A stretch of DNA of 64,000 nucleotides from WFZT01 sp964398355 (GTDB lineage Bacteria; Hydrothermota; Hydrothermia; B15-G9; WFZT01). The stretch covers positions 5,003-69,002 of the forward strand of contig CAYNMM010000030.1 in assembly GCA_964398355.1 (NCBI GenBank), written 5' to 3'. A program made the translations under genes and the position numbers. Below, in pieces: positions 18,176 to 26,761 of this stretch (within the stretch, counting starts at the first letter, position 1; every line of letters starts with the position of its first letter). The notes under the pieces were generated by a model. It had not been told where the DNA came from and did no database searches. It saw only the letters and a program-made list of their open reading frames with translations.

Positions 18176-20290
18176 ATGGATCAGGAAAAAGAAATGCTGG
18201 GAGGTGAAGTTTTAAGTGGCGTAAGAGAGTTAAGAGGTATACATACAAAAATAACTTATGTTGTTGGTATTATTGCATCTATATTTCACCTCTGGGTTAA
18301 CACTTTCGGAACAATACCCGGCATCAAAAGAAACGCCATGCATCTTGCTTTCCTTCTATTCCTCACGTTTCTTTACTATCCTTCATGGCAAAAACCACGT
18401 GGAAAGGGTTTAAGCGTCCTTGATTACGTCTTCCTCGGTGTAACAACGGCGTTTTATTATTACTTCATTGTTCTCTGGATGAAACTCGCCCTTCCGGCAG
18501 GGACTGTTTTAAATGTTATTATTAAAATCATCGTATATGTTGTCTTCGCTGTTTTCCTCTACTCCGTTTACGACTTAACGTTTAAAAAGAAGCGCAGAGA
18601 TATACCAAGTTTACTTTCAGATTATCTCCCTGCGATAGCTGTTTTCATCGCATATCTTTACATCTATTTTTTCGAAGAAGTTATCCATTTACAAAGGGCT
18701 TCTATACCAATAACAAGGGACTATATTTTCGCTGTCTTTGCCCTCATATTTCTTGTGGAAGCTGTGAGAAGGGCCACAGGCTGGATTGTTCCTCTTATAG
18801 CAATATTTTTCGCAGCGTATGCATTGATATTTTCTCCGTATGTACCGGAGCCTTTCACTCATAGAACAGTCCACTGGACAAGATTCCTGTACAGGCAGTT
18901 CTATACGGATGAAGGTGTACTGGGCCTTGTGACATCAGTGTCCGCTACTTATGTTTACATGTTTATCCTATTTGGTGCGTTTCTATTCAAATCCGGTGCT
19001 GGAGATTTCATTATTGATCTTGCAAAGTCTTTAACAAAAAATGTACGTGGTGGGCCAGCTTATATTGCGGTAATATCGAGCGCATTAATGGGATCAATCT
19101 CTGGTAGTGCCGTTGCTAATGTTGTTTCCACAGGATCGATAACAATTCCAATGATGAAACGTATTGGATTTCCACCTGAATTTGCGGGTGCTGTAGAGGC
19201 AGCGGCATCGACCGGGGGTCAGATAATGCCACCGATAATGGGGGCTGCCGCCTTTATTATTGCGCAATGGACAGGTATTTCCTATCTGAAAATCGTGGTG
19301 GTATCAATAATTCCTGCTATACTTTACTATGTAGCTGTGGCCGCTTATGTTTTTATCAATATAAGAAAATTTAACCTTGGTAAACTTTCAGCTTCTAATG
19401 AGGAAATTCCTCATATTTCAACGACCCTGAAACAGGGCGGACATCTTCTAATACCTATTATCGTTTTGACAATCTTATTGATAAGAGGTTACTCTCCTAC
19501 ATACTGTGCATCCTGGTCAATTCTGTCTGTGCTTGTTGCAAGCTGGTTAAGGAGGAAGACCCGTATGGGATTGAAGGATGTTTTAGACGCATTAAACGAT
19601 GGTGCAAGAAACGCAGCATCTGTCGCGTCAATTCTCGCTGCCGCTGGCATTGTCATTGGTGTTGCGAACATCACTGCAATAGGAGTGACATTCTCGAATC
19701 TTATCGTCTCTCTCTCACACGGAATATTACTTCTTGCAATATTCCTGGTGTTTTTTGCATCATTGATCCTGGGGATGGGATTGCCGGTAACAGCGAGCTA
19801 TATCATGGTGGCTGTTCTGGCCGGGCCAGCTCTACAGCAGATGGGGTTAAGCCTTCTTGCAGCTCATCTCATCATTTTCTGGTTCTCCCAGGATGCCAAT
19901 GTCACACCTCCGGTGGCACTTGCAGCATACGCAGCCTCAGGCGTTGCCCACTCAGATCCTATGAAGACTGCATTTTACGCATGGAGATTGGCAAAGGGGA
20001 TGTATATTATGCCTCTCCTATTCGCATATAGCCCAATTCTATTTGAAAAGGGTATTCCAGAGGCATTTACATATTCCTTCTTTGCTGTATTTGCAATAAT
20101 TTCTCTCGCAGCCTTTATCGAATTTCACCTCATCAGGAAATTGAAAGTTTACGAGTGGTTTGCCATTGGTTTGGCCTCTGCACTCCTTTTTATTGATAAA
20201 CCACCGGTGCAATTTATTGGACTCGTTATCTTTGCGATAATTGTTTGGAGGCAAAGAAAATTTGAAAAAGAAATGGAGCTTATATCATGA
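18176..20290 (+). CDS. TRAP transporter fused permease (4TM/12TM), TAXI-type
   Basis: A 704-residue inner-membrane protein of the DctQM-fusion type used by TAXI-TRAP systems: an N-terminal group of helices (small subunit) and a large domain with the signature GGPAYIAVISSALMGSISGSAVANVVSTGSI and AAASTGGQIMPPIMGAAAF, and later GLPVTASYIMVAVLAGPAL. It would drive Na+- or H+-coupled uptake of an organic acid delivered by the TAXI receptor encoded at 23832-24836. Its stop overlaps the PrpD-family start by four bases (ATGA), so import and the next enzymes are translationally linked. Confidence 0.93.
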   Translation: MDQEKEMLGGEVLSGVRELRGIHTKITYVVGIIASIFHLWVNTFGTIPGIKRNAMHLAFLLFLTFLYYPSWQKPRGKGLSVLDYVFLGVTTAFYYYFIVLWMKLALPAGTVLNVIIKIIVYVVFAVFLYSVYDLTFKKKRRDIPSLLSDYLPAIAVFIAYLYIYFFEEVIHLQRASIPITRDYIFAVFALIFLVEAVRRATGWIVPLIAIFFAAYALIFSPYVPEPFTHRTVHWTRFLYRQFYTDEGVLGLVTSVSATYVYMFILFGAFLFKSGAGDFIIDLAKSLTKNVRGGPAYIAVISSALMGSISGSAVANVVSTGSITIPMMKRIGFPPEFAGAVEAAASTGGQIMPPIMGAAAFIIAQWTGISYLKIVVVSIIPAILYYVAVAAYVFINIRKFNLGKLSASNEEIPHISTTLKQGGHLLIPIIVLTILLIRGYSPTYCASWSILSVLVASWLRRKTRMGLKDVLDALNDGARNAASVASILAAAGIVIGVANITAIGVTFSNLIVSLSHGILLLAIFLVFFASLILGMGLPVTASYIMVAVLAGPALQQMGLSLLAAHLIIFWFSQDANVTPPVALAAYAASGVAHSDPMKTAFYAWRLAKGMYIMPLLFAYSPILFEKGIPEAFTYSFFAVFAIISLAAFIEFHLIRKLKVYEWFAIGLASALLFIDKPPVQFIGLVIFAIIVWRQRKFEKEMELIS

Positions 20291-21639
20291 AGGATCTTGT
20301 TTATGATCTTGTTGATTATATATATGAAACGGAGTTTGAGGACATCCCTGATGAAACCTTGAAAAATACAAAAAAGTTTGTTTTTGATACTATTGGTGTC
20401 GCCATAGCGGGTACAATGGCCCCAGGTGTTAAAGAATTGAGGGATGTCCTGCTGGAAAATGCGGGAAAGGGTCATGCGACAGTTTTCAGATTCAAAGATA
20501 AACTTTCTGCAACTTCTGCAAGTCTTTTAAACAGTGTTCTCATCCATGCGTTTGATTTTGACGACACATTTGATGAAGGAGCTTTGCACACTTACGTGTC
20601 TGTCCTCCCGGCAGTGTTTTCACTTGCAGAAAAATCTGGCAATACTTCAGGAAAGGAAATACTCACCGCAATCGTAATTGGAGTAGATATAATTGTAAGA
20701 CTCTCGACGGGTATCAAGACTCCATTATCATGGATAAGAACGGCAACACTCGGGTCATTTGGAGCAGCTGCAGCGTCTGCGAAAATTTTGAATCTAAACC
20801 GTGAAAAAATTCACAATACACTTGGAATCGTTTATTCCATGACTTCTGGAAATGCCCAGACTCTTATTGATGGAGGATTAACAAAGAGAATGCAGCCAGG
20901 TTTTAGCGCCAGATCAGCGGTCTTTTCTGCACTCCTCGCAGAAAAGGGAATAAATGGTGCTATTGACGTTTTTGAGGGAAAATATGGGTTCTTCAATCTG
21001 TACGAGCGCGGTATCTACGACAGGGAAAACATTATTCGTAATCTTGGAAGAGAATTTTATGGAGATAGGTTGTCAATAAAACCCTACCCATCTTGCAGGA
21101 TGACTCATGCCTCCATTGATGCAACACTTGACCTTGTCCACAAAGAAAATATAAAATCCGAGGAAGTCGAAAGGGTTGAAGTGTACGTTTCGAAGATGGT
21201 CAAGACTATGGTTGGTAAATTTAAGCTTGAAGGAAATCCTCAGGTCGAGGCACAATTTAGTATTCCTTATACAGTGGCAACAGCCATATTAAAAAGAGAC
21301 GTTTTTATTGATGATTTTGAAATATCAAATGTCCTTGGAAACAAAGAAAGGCTGGAATTCTTGAAGAAGATTTTAGTTAAAGAGGACCCGAACATACCGG
21401 AGAAAGAGATTTCGGTCGCACGTGTAAAGATTTTCACCAGGAGAGGATTATCTTTTGAGAATAGCGTTGAAGGTCTGAAAGGAAGTCCGGTAAGACCAAT
21501 GACGGATGAAGAGATTACGGAAAAATTCAAAAAATGTCTTAATTATGCAGGTGTCTCTACAGAATATGTCTACGAGATATATGACTTAATTAAAAATTTT
21601 GAGGATCATGACCTTAAATTAATACTTGAGAAGGTTTGA
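20287..21639 (+). CDS. MmgE/PrpD family protein
   Basis: A 450-residue member of the 2-methylcitrate dehydratase / cis-aconitate decarboxylase / iminodisuccinate epimerase superfamily. Diagnostic stretches are KFVFDTIGVAIAG, HAFDFDDTFDEGALH and IKPYPSCRMTHASIDA. In many members the second motif reads DFDDTH...HPS; here the His after DDT is Phe and the HPS is HTY, so the active site may differ from PrpD itself. Substrate unknown. Coupled to the TRAP permease and followed three bases later by the flavoprotein, which points to a role in breaking down the imported acid. Confidence 0.88.
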   Translation: MKDLVYDLVDYIYETEFEDIPDETLKNTKKFVFDTIGVAIAGTMAPGVKELRDVLLENAGKGHATVFRFKDKLSATSASLLNSVLIHAFDFDDTFDEGALHTYVSVLPAVFSLAEKSGNTSGKEILTAIVIGVDIIVRLSTGIKTPLSWIRTATLGSFGAAAASAKILNLNREKIHNTLGIVYSMTSGNAQTLIDGGLTKRMQPGFSARSAVFSALLAEKGINGAIDVFEGKYGFFNLYERGIYDRENIIRNLGREFYGDRLSIKPYPSCRMTHASIDATLDLVHKENIKSEEVERVEVYVSKMVKTMVGKFKLEGNPQVEAQFSIPYTVATAILKRDVFIDDFEISNVLGNKERLEFLKKILVKEDPNIPEKEISVARVKIFTRRGLSFENSVEGLKGSPVRPMTDEEITEKFKKCLNYAGVSTEYVYEIYDLIKNFEDHDLKLILEKV

Positions 21640-21642
21640 ATC

Positions 21643-23349
21643 ATGCGGGTCCTGAACTATGACGTTGTAATAATTGGGTCGGGAATAGCGGGATTGAGGG
21701 CATTATTGCAGTTTCTCATGAAAAGTGGCGGTCAGGGAAAGGCTGCCCTCATTAATAAGGCTCAGATGATGCGGGCACACTCCGTGGCAGCTACAGGAGG
21801 GACAGCAGCTGTCCTGAGACCCGAAGAAGGGGACAGTTACGAGCTTCATGCATGGGATACCATAAAAAATGGAGAATTTCTCTCTGACCAGGATGCAGTA
21901 TTCAAACTCGTTGAAGAAATCCCGCGGGAAATCTATTTCTACGATCATATTGGACTTCCCTGGTCACGGCGTGATGATGGAAAAATTGCTCAAAGAATTC
22001 TTTCTCCCCACAGCTTTCCAAGATGTGCCTATGCCGGTGGATGGACCGGTTTTCACATTGTTCAAACTCTATACGACAATGTAACAAAATTTGGCAACTG
22101 GGATGGTTTTGAAGAATGCATGGCCCTCGATCTCGTTGTTCTTGATGGCGAAATAGCTGGTGTTACTGTTTGGGATTTAATTGGAGGTGAGCTCTATTTA
22201 TTGAAAACCAAGGCTGTTATAATTGCTACAGGTGGACTTGGAAGGTTGTTTAAATTCACGACTTATTCTTACCAGACTACAGGTGATGGATTTGCAATGG
22301 CTTTAAGAGCAGGAATTCCTCTGAAAGATATTGAGTTTATCCAGAATAATGAAACCAGTCTTGTTCCGTCCGGTATTTTAATCGGGTCAGCTGCTCGTAG
22401 ATTAGGGGGAAAGATTCTGAATTCAAAAGGGGACAGATTCATGGGTAAATATGCTCCAGATACAATGGAAATGTCTCCAAAAGATGTAGTTGCACGAGCT
22501 ATCATGACTGAGATTAACGAGGGACGTGGTTTCAGGGGACCAAAGGGACTCGATTACGTAGTCCTTGATGTTACGCATCTACCCGAAAAAATTAAGAAGG
22601 TCACACTTTCTTCAATAAGAGAACCAGTAATGAAGCTCACAGGCCTTGATATCGTGGATAGTCCAATTCCTATCAGACCGGCAGCCCATTTTTCAATGGG
22701 AGGAATTAAAACAGACCTTAACGGCCACACAAAAATTGCAGGTGTCTGGGCAGCGGGAGAAGTTGCGTGTTTATCCATTCATGGTGCAAATAGAGCCCTT
22801 GCCAACTCGACTGCTGAATGTACTGTCTGGGGTAAGATAACCGGAGACGAAGCCCTCAAGAGATCCAGGAAAATCCGGTCGTTTAAAGACGTCAATCCCG
22901 ATGTCTTTGAAGAGAAAGAACTCCAGATACTTTCCTTACTCAAAAGTAAGACTCCTGGAGAATCAGTCTATGAACTTCGAAAGGAGCTTAATGAAACCCT
23001 TGAAAAGCACCTCAGGGTCTTTAGAAATAAAGAGGGGATGAAAAAGGCAAGAGACAAATTAGCAGAGTTAAAAGAACGGTTTAAAAAAGTTAGACTCAAA
23101 GATTCATCCCCATACTATAATCTTGAGCTTCTTGCCTATTTTGAATTGAGAAATATGCTGGATCTGGCAGGGGCAATTGTGGAAAGTGCCCTTTTCCGTG
23201 AGGAGTCACGTGGTCCCCATTATCGTACTGATTTTCCGCATAAGGATGACAAAAATTGGCTTAAGCACACCATTGTAGAAATGACAGAATATGGCTATAA
23301 ATTATCAACCGAACCGGTAAGAATAACTCATTTCAAACCGAATCCTTGA
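21643..23349 (+). CDS. FrdA/SdhA-like FAD-dependent oxidoreductase with altered active site
   Basis: A 568-residue flavoprotein. GSGIAGLRA (12-20) and IATGGLG bind FAD; the histidine that can carry covalent FAD (AHSVAATGG, H46) is conserved; the C-terminal helical domain (SRGPHYRTDFPHKDDKNWLKH) is that of SdhA/FrdA. RPAAHFSMGG (H349) and HGANRALANS (Arg) are retained. Two catalytic elements differ: the His-Pro-Thr of the dicarboxylate site reads Asn-Glu-Thr (236-238), and the proton-donating Arg of the PRD motif is Lys (PKDVVARA, 280). No iron-sulfur or membrane subunit is adjacent. It probably oxidises or reduces a related but different acid. A general fumarate reductase is possible but less likely. 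Confidence 0.85.
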   Translation: MRVLNYDVVIIGSGIAGLRALLQFLMKSGGQGKAALINKAQMMRAHSVAATGGTAAVLRPEEGDSYELHAWDTIKNGEFLSDQDAVFKLVEEIPREIYFYDHIGLPWSRRDDGKIAQRILSPHSFPRCAYAGGWTGFHIVQTLYDNVTKFGNWDGFEECMALDLVVLDGEIAGVTVWDLIGGELYLLKTKAVIIATGGLGRLFKFTTYSYQTTGDGFAMALRAGIPLKDIEFIQNNETSLVPSGILIGSAARRLGGKILNSKGDRFMGKYAPDTMEMSPKDVVARAIMTEINEGRGFRGPKGLDYVVLDVTHLPEKIKKVTLSSIREPVMKLTGLDIVDSPIPIRPAAHFSMGGIKTDLNGHTKIAGVWAAGEVACLSIHGANRALANSTAECTVWGKITGDEALKRSRKIRSFKDVNPDVFEEKELQILSLLKSKTPGESVYELRKELNETLEKHLRVFRNKEGMKKARDKLAELKERFKKVRLKDSSPYYNLELLAYFELRNMLDLAGAIVESALFREESRGPHYRTDFPHKDDKNWLKHTIVEMTEYGYKLSTEPVRITHFKPNP

Positions 23350-23369
23350 GTTTTAAAAACTAATTATTT

Positions 23370-23493
23370 AACGAGATTTTAATGTTTGTGAATTCATTGA
23401 AACGTCATGTGGAAAAATTTTTACCTCAGTGAGATAAAAATTTTAATTCTTTGAGATCAGGTATTGATATAAAAATTTCGGGAAAATCTCGTT
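23370..23493. repeat. nested AT-rich inverted repeats
   Basis: AACGAGATTTT (23370-23380) pairs with AAAATCTCGTT (23483-23493); inside it AAAATTTTTA (23414-23423) pairs with TAAAAATTTT (23435-23444). This is just after the flavoprotein stop and could be a 3' structure or a binding site. Function unknown. Confidence 0.4.
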
Positions 23494-23684
23494 TTCATTT
23501 TTAGAAAACTTAATAAATAACCGTCAACGAATTTACCCTTTGAAACAAATATTTCGCATATTAAACAATTCCAAATTCATGTTCATTTCATTTTTCAATT
23601 ATTATAAATTAACATTAAATGTATTTCCAAATAAGCACTTTTAAAGAGATTTGAATATACAAAACCACCTGTCTGGATTTTGAG

Positions 23685-23726
23685 AAATAAGCAGAGGGGG
23701 TGGACCCCCACCCCCTCTGCTTATTT
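23685..23726. terminator. GC-rich perfect hairpin before the TAXI promoter
   Basis: A 19-bp perfect stem (AAATAAGCAGAGGGGGTGG and complement) with a 4-nt loop. It is 335 bases after the flavoprotein stop and 47 bases ahead of the TAXI -35 box. It may insulate the TAXI gene from the upstream operon. Confidence 0.5.
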
Positions 23727-23772
23727 TAAATTATCACAAAATCGGTTTTAATTTTTGTTATATTTTGAACAA

Positions 23773-23801
23773 TTGACAGATTTATTAAATTGTATTATAA
23801 A
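23773..23801 (+). promoter_or_regulatory. promoter of the TAXI receptor gene
   Basis: TTGACA (23773-23778), a 17-bp spacer and TATAAA (23796-23801). AGGAGGTG at 23821-23828 is the ribosome-binding site for ATG 23832. Confidence 0.7.
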
Positions 23802-23831
23802 TAATGCATTAAATTTAAAAAGGAGGTGTGT

Positions 23832-24836
23832 ATGAAAAAACTGTTGGTAACAGCACTTGGCCTTGCTCTAATCTTGCCTGGAGTGAGCATGGCCAAAAAA
23901 ACAAAGGTGTCATTGATCATCACAACCGCTACTACAGGGGGAACCTATTACCCTGTTGGTGTCGGTATGGCTACCCTATGGACCACAAAGTTGAAGAAGA
24001 AGGGGATAAGAGTAGCAGCTCAATCTTCCGCTGGTTCAGTTGAAAACATCCAGCTGCTCGAAACGGGTGAGGCCGAGCTCGCCATTCTTCAGGCCCCAAC
24101 CACCTACCTTGCGCTGAACGGCCTTGGACCTTTCAAAGGTCATCCCAGAAAGCATTTCCTTGCAATCACTGCACTCTGGCCTAATGTTGAACAGTACATT
24201 CTTGTAGGTAAGAAAGTAAAAACTGGTACCCTCGATGATATCAAAGGTACAAAGTTTGTCGTTGGTAGAAGTGGATCCGGAACAGAAGCCTCTACAAAAC
24301 TTTGCTTCAGGGCAATTGGAATTGATCCTCTTAAAGACATCAAACCCGTTTATCTTGGTTACAATGAGGCTGCCAATGCGATAATTAATGGTCAGGCTGA
24401 TGGTGGTTCATTCACCGCAGGAATTCCAACTTCTGCTGTGACAAGATTGTTTGCCACACCTCATGTCAAAGTTAGAATCCTTGAATTCACTGATGAGCAT
24501 CTAAAAAAACTTAACGAGAAATATCCTGGTCTCTGGAATAGATTCATCATTCCAGCTAATACTTATCCGAATCAGAAGGAACCTGTTAAATCTGCTTTCT
24601 TTGTAAACTTTCTCGCTGCCAAGGATGACCTTGATCCCGACATTGTGTACACGTTGACCAAGACTCTCTTTGAGAATCTACCGTATATGTATAAGATTCA
24701 CAAAGCGGCAAGACACATAAAGCTTGAGAATGCATTGAATGGACTCCCGGTACCTCTCCATCCAGGTGCGTATAAATACTATAAGGAGATGGGTCTTAAA
24801 ATTCCTGCGAGGCTTGTACCTCCTGGAATGAAGTAA
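23832..24836 (+). CDS. TAXI family TRAP transporter solute-binding protein
   Basis: A periplasmic receptor of 334 residues. It has a cleavable signal (MKKLLVTALGLALILPGVSMA) and the TAXI hallmark TTATTGGTYYPVGVGMATLW, followed by QSSAGSVENIQLLETGEAELAI. I chose ATG 23832 rather than the GTG six bases earlier because AGGAGGTG spans the latter. It pairs with the fused TRAP permease encoded upstream. It is transcribed from its own consensus promoter, as expected for a receptor needed in excess, and ends just before a GC-rich hairpin. Confidence 0.93.
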   Translation: MKKLLVTALGLALILPGVSMAKKTKVSLIITTATTGGTYYPVGVGMATLWTTKLKKKGIRVAAQSSAGSVENIQLLETGEAELAILQAPTTYLALNGLGPFKGHPRKHFLAITALWPNVEQYILVGKKVKTGTLDDIKGTKFVVGRSGSGTEASTKLCFRAIGIDPLKDIKPVYLGYNEAANAIINGQADGGSFTAGIPTSAVTRLFATPHVKVRILEFTDEHLKKLNEKYPGLWNRFIIPANTYPNQKEPVKSAFFVNFLAAKDDLDPDIVYTLTKTLFENLPYMYKIHKAARHIKLENALNGLPVPLHPGAYKYYKEMGLKIPARLVPPGMK

Positions 24837-24848
24837 AAAATCGAATTC

Positions 24849-24877
24849 AGGGGCGGCCGCCCTTGGCGGCCGCCCCT
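24849..24877. terminator. GC-rich perfect hairpin between convergent genes
   Basis: A 13-bp perfect stem (AGGGGCGGCCGCC and complement) with a CTT loop, 12 bases after the TAXI stop and 10 bases from the end of the convergent metallo-hydrolase gene. A run of six T follows on the minus strand after eight bases. Likely a bidirectional terminator. Confidence 0.65.
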
Positions 24878-24887
24878 TCGTCACAAT

Positions 24888-25943
24888 TCAAACGTAATCC
24901 AGCACTACAGGTTTATGTCCAAGATATTCCGATGCCGTTAGGATCTTTATCCCCAGCCTTTTCCCGGTTTCCCATACGTTTGAGGTTCTCTCCCTGTACA
25001 GAGAATCCCTCAAGAGGTGATGATCATATATTACCACCTCCGGTTTCGCATTCTCCAGAATTCGTATCATGTTTTCTATCGCTCTTTTCAGTGTTATCGA
25101 ACTTGTAACGTATCCGAGCATGTATGTCATTGGTCCGTCAACGACTAAAATATCAGGATTTTCCGAAATTATCCAATCTGCATAATCCTCTATTACAGGA
25201 CCACTTAAATCACTGGTATGAATAAACTTTCTTCCTTGCCACTCAATAACTACGGATATAACCCACCCAAGAGAAGAGTATTCAACTCCATGGAATAGTG
25301 GTTCCGTAAATTTAACGATTGTATCGCCGAACTTAAATGCTTTACCATCGGCAAAATTAACCTGAAGTTCTGGTACCCTGAGTTCGTTAATTTTTGGAAG
25401 TCTGGTCCAATATTTTCTCATTTTTTCAAAACGTTTCCGTCCACTTTCCAAAATGTTGGCTCTCCTCTCGTTATAATCTCCGAAATCTATAGAAAGGGCA
25501 TGTTTAAGCCTGTTAATAGGCTCTTCCACATCATATCCTGAATCCGAATTTGTCCCAAGTGGTTCAATTCCGTAGAGTTTTGCGATTGATCGAAAAAGTT
25601 CTACAGCTCTTTTTCTCTGGGATTTATTGATGAAAATATTTGGATCTTTTACAAGCAGAATTTTGTTGAAATAAACATCCAGAAATTCATTCTGGTATAA
25701 ATAATGGTCGTGATGATAGTGAGAAATGATGATAATATCAACTTTTTTCGCAACATGATAAATTTTATGGAGTGCCTCACGCTTCAATTTTGTCTTTATC
25801 TCTTCAGGTGCAGGAAATCCAGGCTGCATCCTGGCAGCTCCAGGATCAATGAGTATAGAAATGTCCGGTGTTTCGACCAGTGTAGCCATACTTTTTGCCC
25901 CGAGAGAATCAAACCAGATAGGATTAAATTTTATGTCGCTCAT
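24888..25943 (-). CDS. MBL-fold metallo-hydrolase, UPF0282-like
   Basis: A 351-residue metallo-beta-lactamase fold protein. The start (FDSLGAKSMATLVETPDISILIDPGAA) and the metal motif HYHHDH (75-80) match UPF0282, a family frequent in archaea and thermophilic bacteria with no assigned substrate. Further metal-site elements include HTSDLSGP and IYDHHLLRD. Its start overlaps the upstream formyl-THF cyclo-ligase-like gene by 20 bases, so they are translated together. Confidence 0.82.
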   Translation of the reverse strand: MSDIKFNPIWFDSLGAKSMATLVETPDISILIDPGAARMQPGFPAPEEIKTKLKREALHKIYHVAKKVDIIIISHYHHDHYLYQNEFLDVYFNKILLVKDPNIFINKSQRKRAVELFRSIAKLYGIEPLGTNSDSGYDVEEPINRLKHALSIDFGDYNERRANILESGRKRFEKMRKYWTRLPKINELRVPELQVNFADGKAFKFGDTIVKFTEPLFHGVEYSSLGWVISVVIEWQGRKFIHTSDLSGPVIEDYADWIISENPDILVVDGPMTYMLGYVTSSITLKRAIENMIRILENAKPEVVIYDHHLLRDSLYRERTSNVWETGKRLGIKILTASEYLGHKPVVLDYV

Positions 25944-26670
25944 TTTTCAATTTTTTAAGAATCGGTATACTCTCTATTTGCTCATCAGAGAGAAGATCCC
26001 AGAAAATCCCGCCAGGTTTCTCAAACTTTGTATGAATTTTGAATATTTTCTCAGGGGTTACAATGAAATCCAAAGGGATGTCATGTCGTTCCCATGGAAA
26101 TTTTCCTTTGAGAATCTGGATCGGATGAACTGTTGTTATTATGGGAGTCTCCTCATTTATGAGGTTGAAAGATCTCAAAATGGCATATTCCAGGTCGGAG
26201 TAACCACCCCCTTTCCCTATTCTCTGGCCATCAAGATTTACTGCCACTGAGCCAGCAACCAAAATGTCAATCTTAGTCATTTCTCGTGGATGAATCATCT
26301 CACCGAGGCGGAAGGCACCTTTGATTGTAGAGGCCTCTTTCCATCTCCCGTTGACAGATTCCGGCGAAATCCTGACAAAGCACCTTTCATTGGTCAAACG
26401 AGGGACTGCCATATAGACTATTTTGCCCTGTTTCAGGGCAATTTCTCTCAATTTCCTTTGAGGAGAATCCGGATTAAATTTTACCACATCTGCATTTTTA
26501 AAGATTTCAAGTTCAGATGCGATAAGGGCTGCTTTCTCGGCACCAACAAAATTTGGGATTCTACCGTACGCACCGGGGAATCTTGCAACTTGCCTGTTCT
26601 CCATCAACCTCCATACTTTTTCTCGAATTTTTTGTTTTTCTGGATTTTTAGACCAGAATTTATGGTACAT
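25924..26670 (-). CDS. 5-formyltetrahydrofolate cyclo-ligase-like protein
   Basis: A 248-residue member of the COG0212 fold. The start (KQKIREKVWRLMENRQVARFP) and the nucleotide motif GKGGGYSDLEYAIL place it in the longer MTHFS-domain (MTHFSD-like) branch, where canonical enzymes have GGGYYD. Family role: ATP-dependent conversion of 5-formyl-THF to 5,10-methenyl-THF; whether this branch does the same is unproven. No Shine-Dalgarno is seen before ATG 26670, so the start is not certain. A GC-rich hairpin lies 43 bases upstream. Confidence 0.75.
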   Translation of the reverse strand: MYHKFWSKNPEKQKIREKVWRLMENRQVARFPGAYGRIPNFVGAEKAALIASELEIFKNADVVKFNPDSPQRKLREIALKQGKIVYMAVPRLTNERCFVRISPESVNGRWKEASTIKGAFRLGEMIHPREMTKIDILVAGSVAVNLDGQRIGKGGGYSDLEYAILRSFNLINEETPIITTVHPIQILKGKFPWERHDIPLDFIVTPEKIFKIHTKFEKPGGIFWDLLSDEQIESIPILKKLKNERHKI

Positions 26671-26713
26671 TTTTGAGGATTGAGGTAAAGGGGATTGAGA
26701 CTTGGGGTTTTAA

Positions 26714-26754
26714 TCGCGATGTGGGGCCGCGCTTTGCGCGGCCCCACATCGCGA
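26714..26754. terminator. GC-rich perfect hairpin after the PfpI-family gene
   Basis: A 19-bp perfect stem (TCGCGATGTGGGGCCGCGC and complement) with a 3-nt TTT loop, starting 7 bases after the stop of the DJ-1/PfpI gene. No T-tract follows on that strand. Confidence 0.6.
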
Positions 26755-26761
26755 AACTCTT

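Larger units (their letters stand above)
23350..23831. other. AT-rich intergenic region with inverted repeats and TAXI promoter
   Basis: No coding frame seen. It holds an 11-bp inverted repeat (23370-23380 with 23483-23493) enclosing a 10-bp hairpin (23414-23423 with 23435-23444), the GC-rich hairpin 23685-23726, and the promoter 23773-23801. No tRNA, SRP, tmRNA or riboswitch pattern was recognised. Confidence 0.6.
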
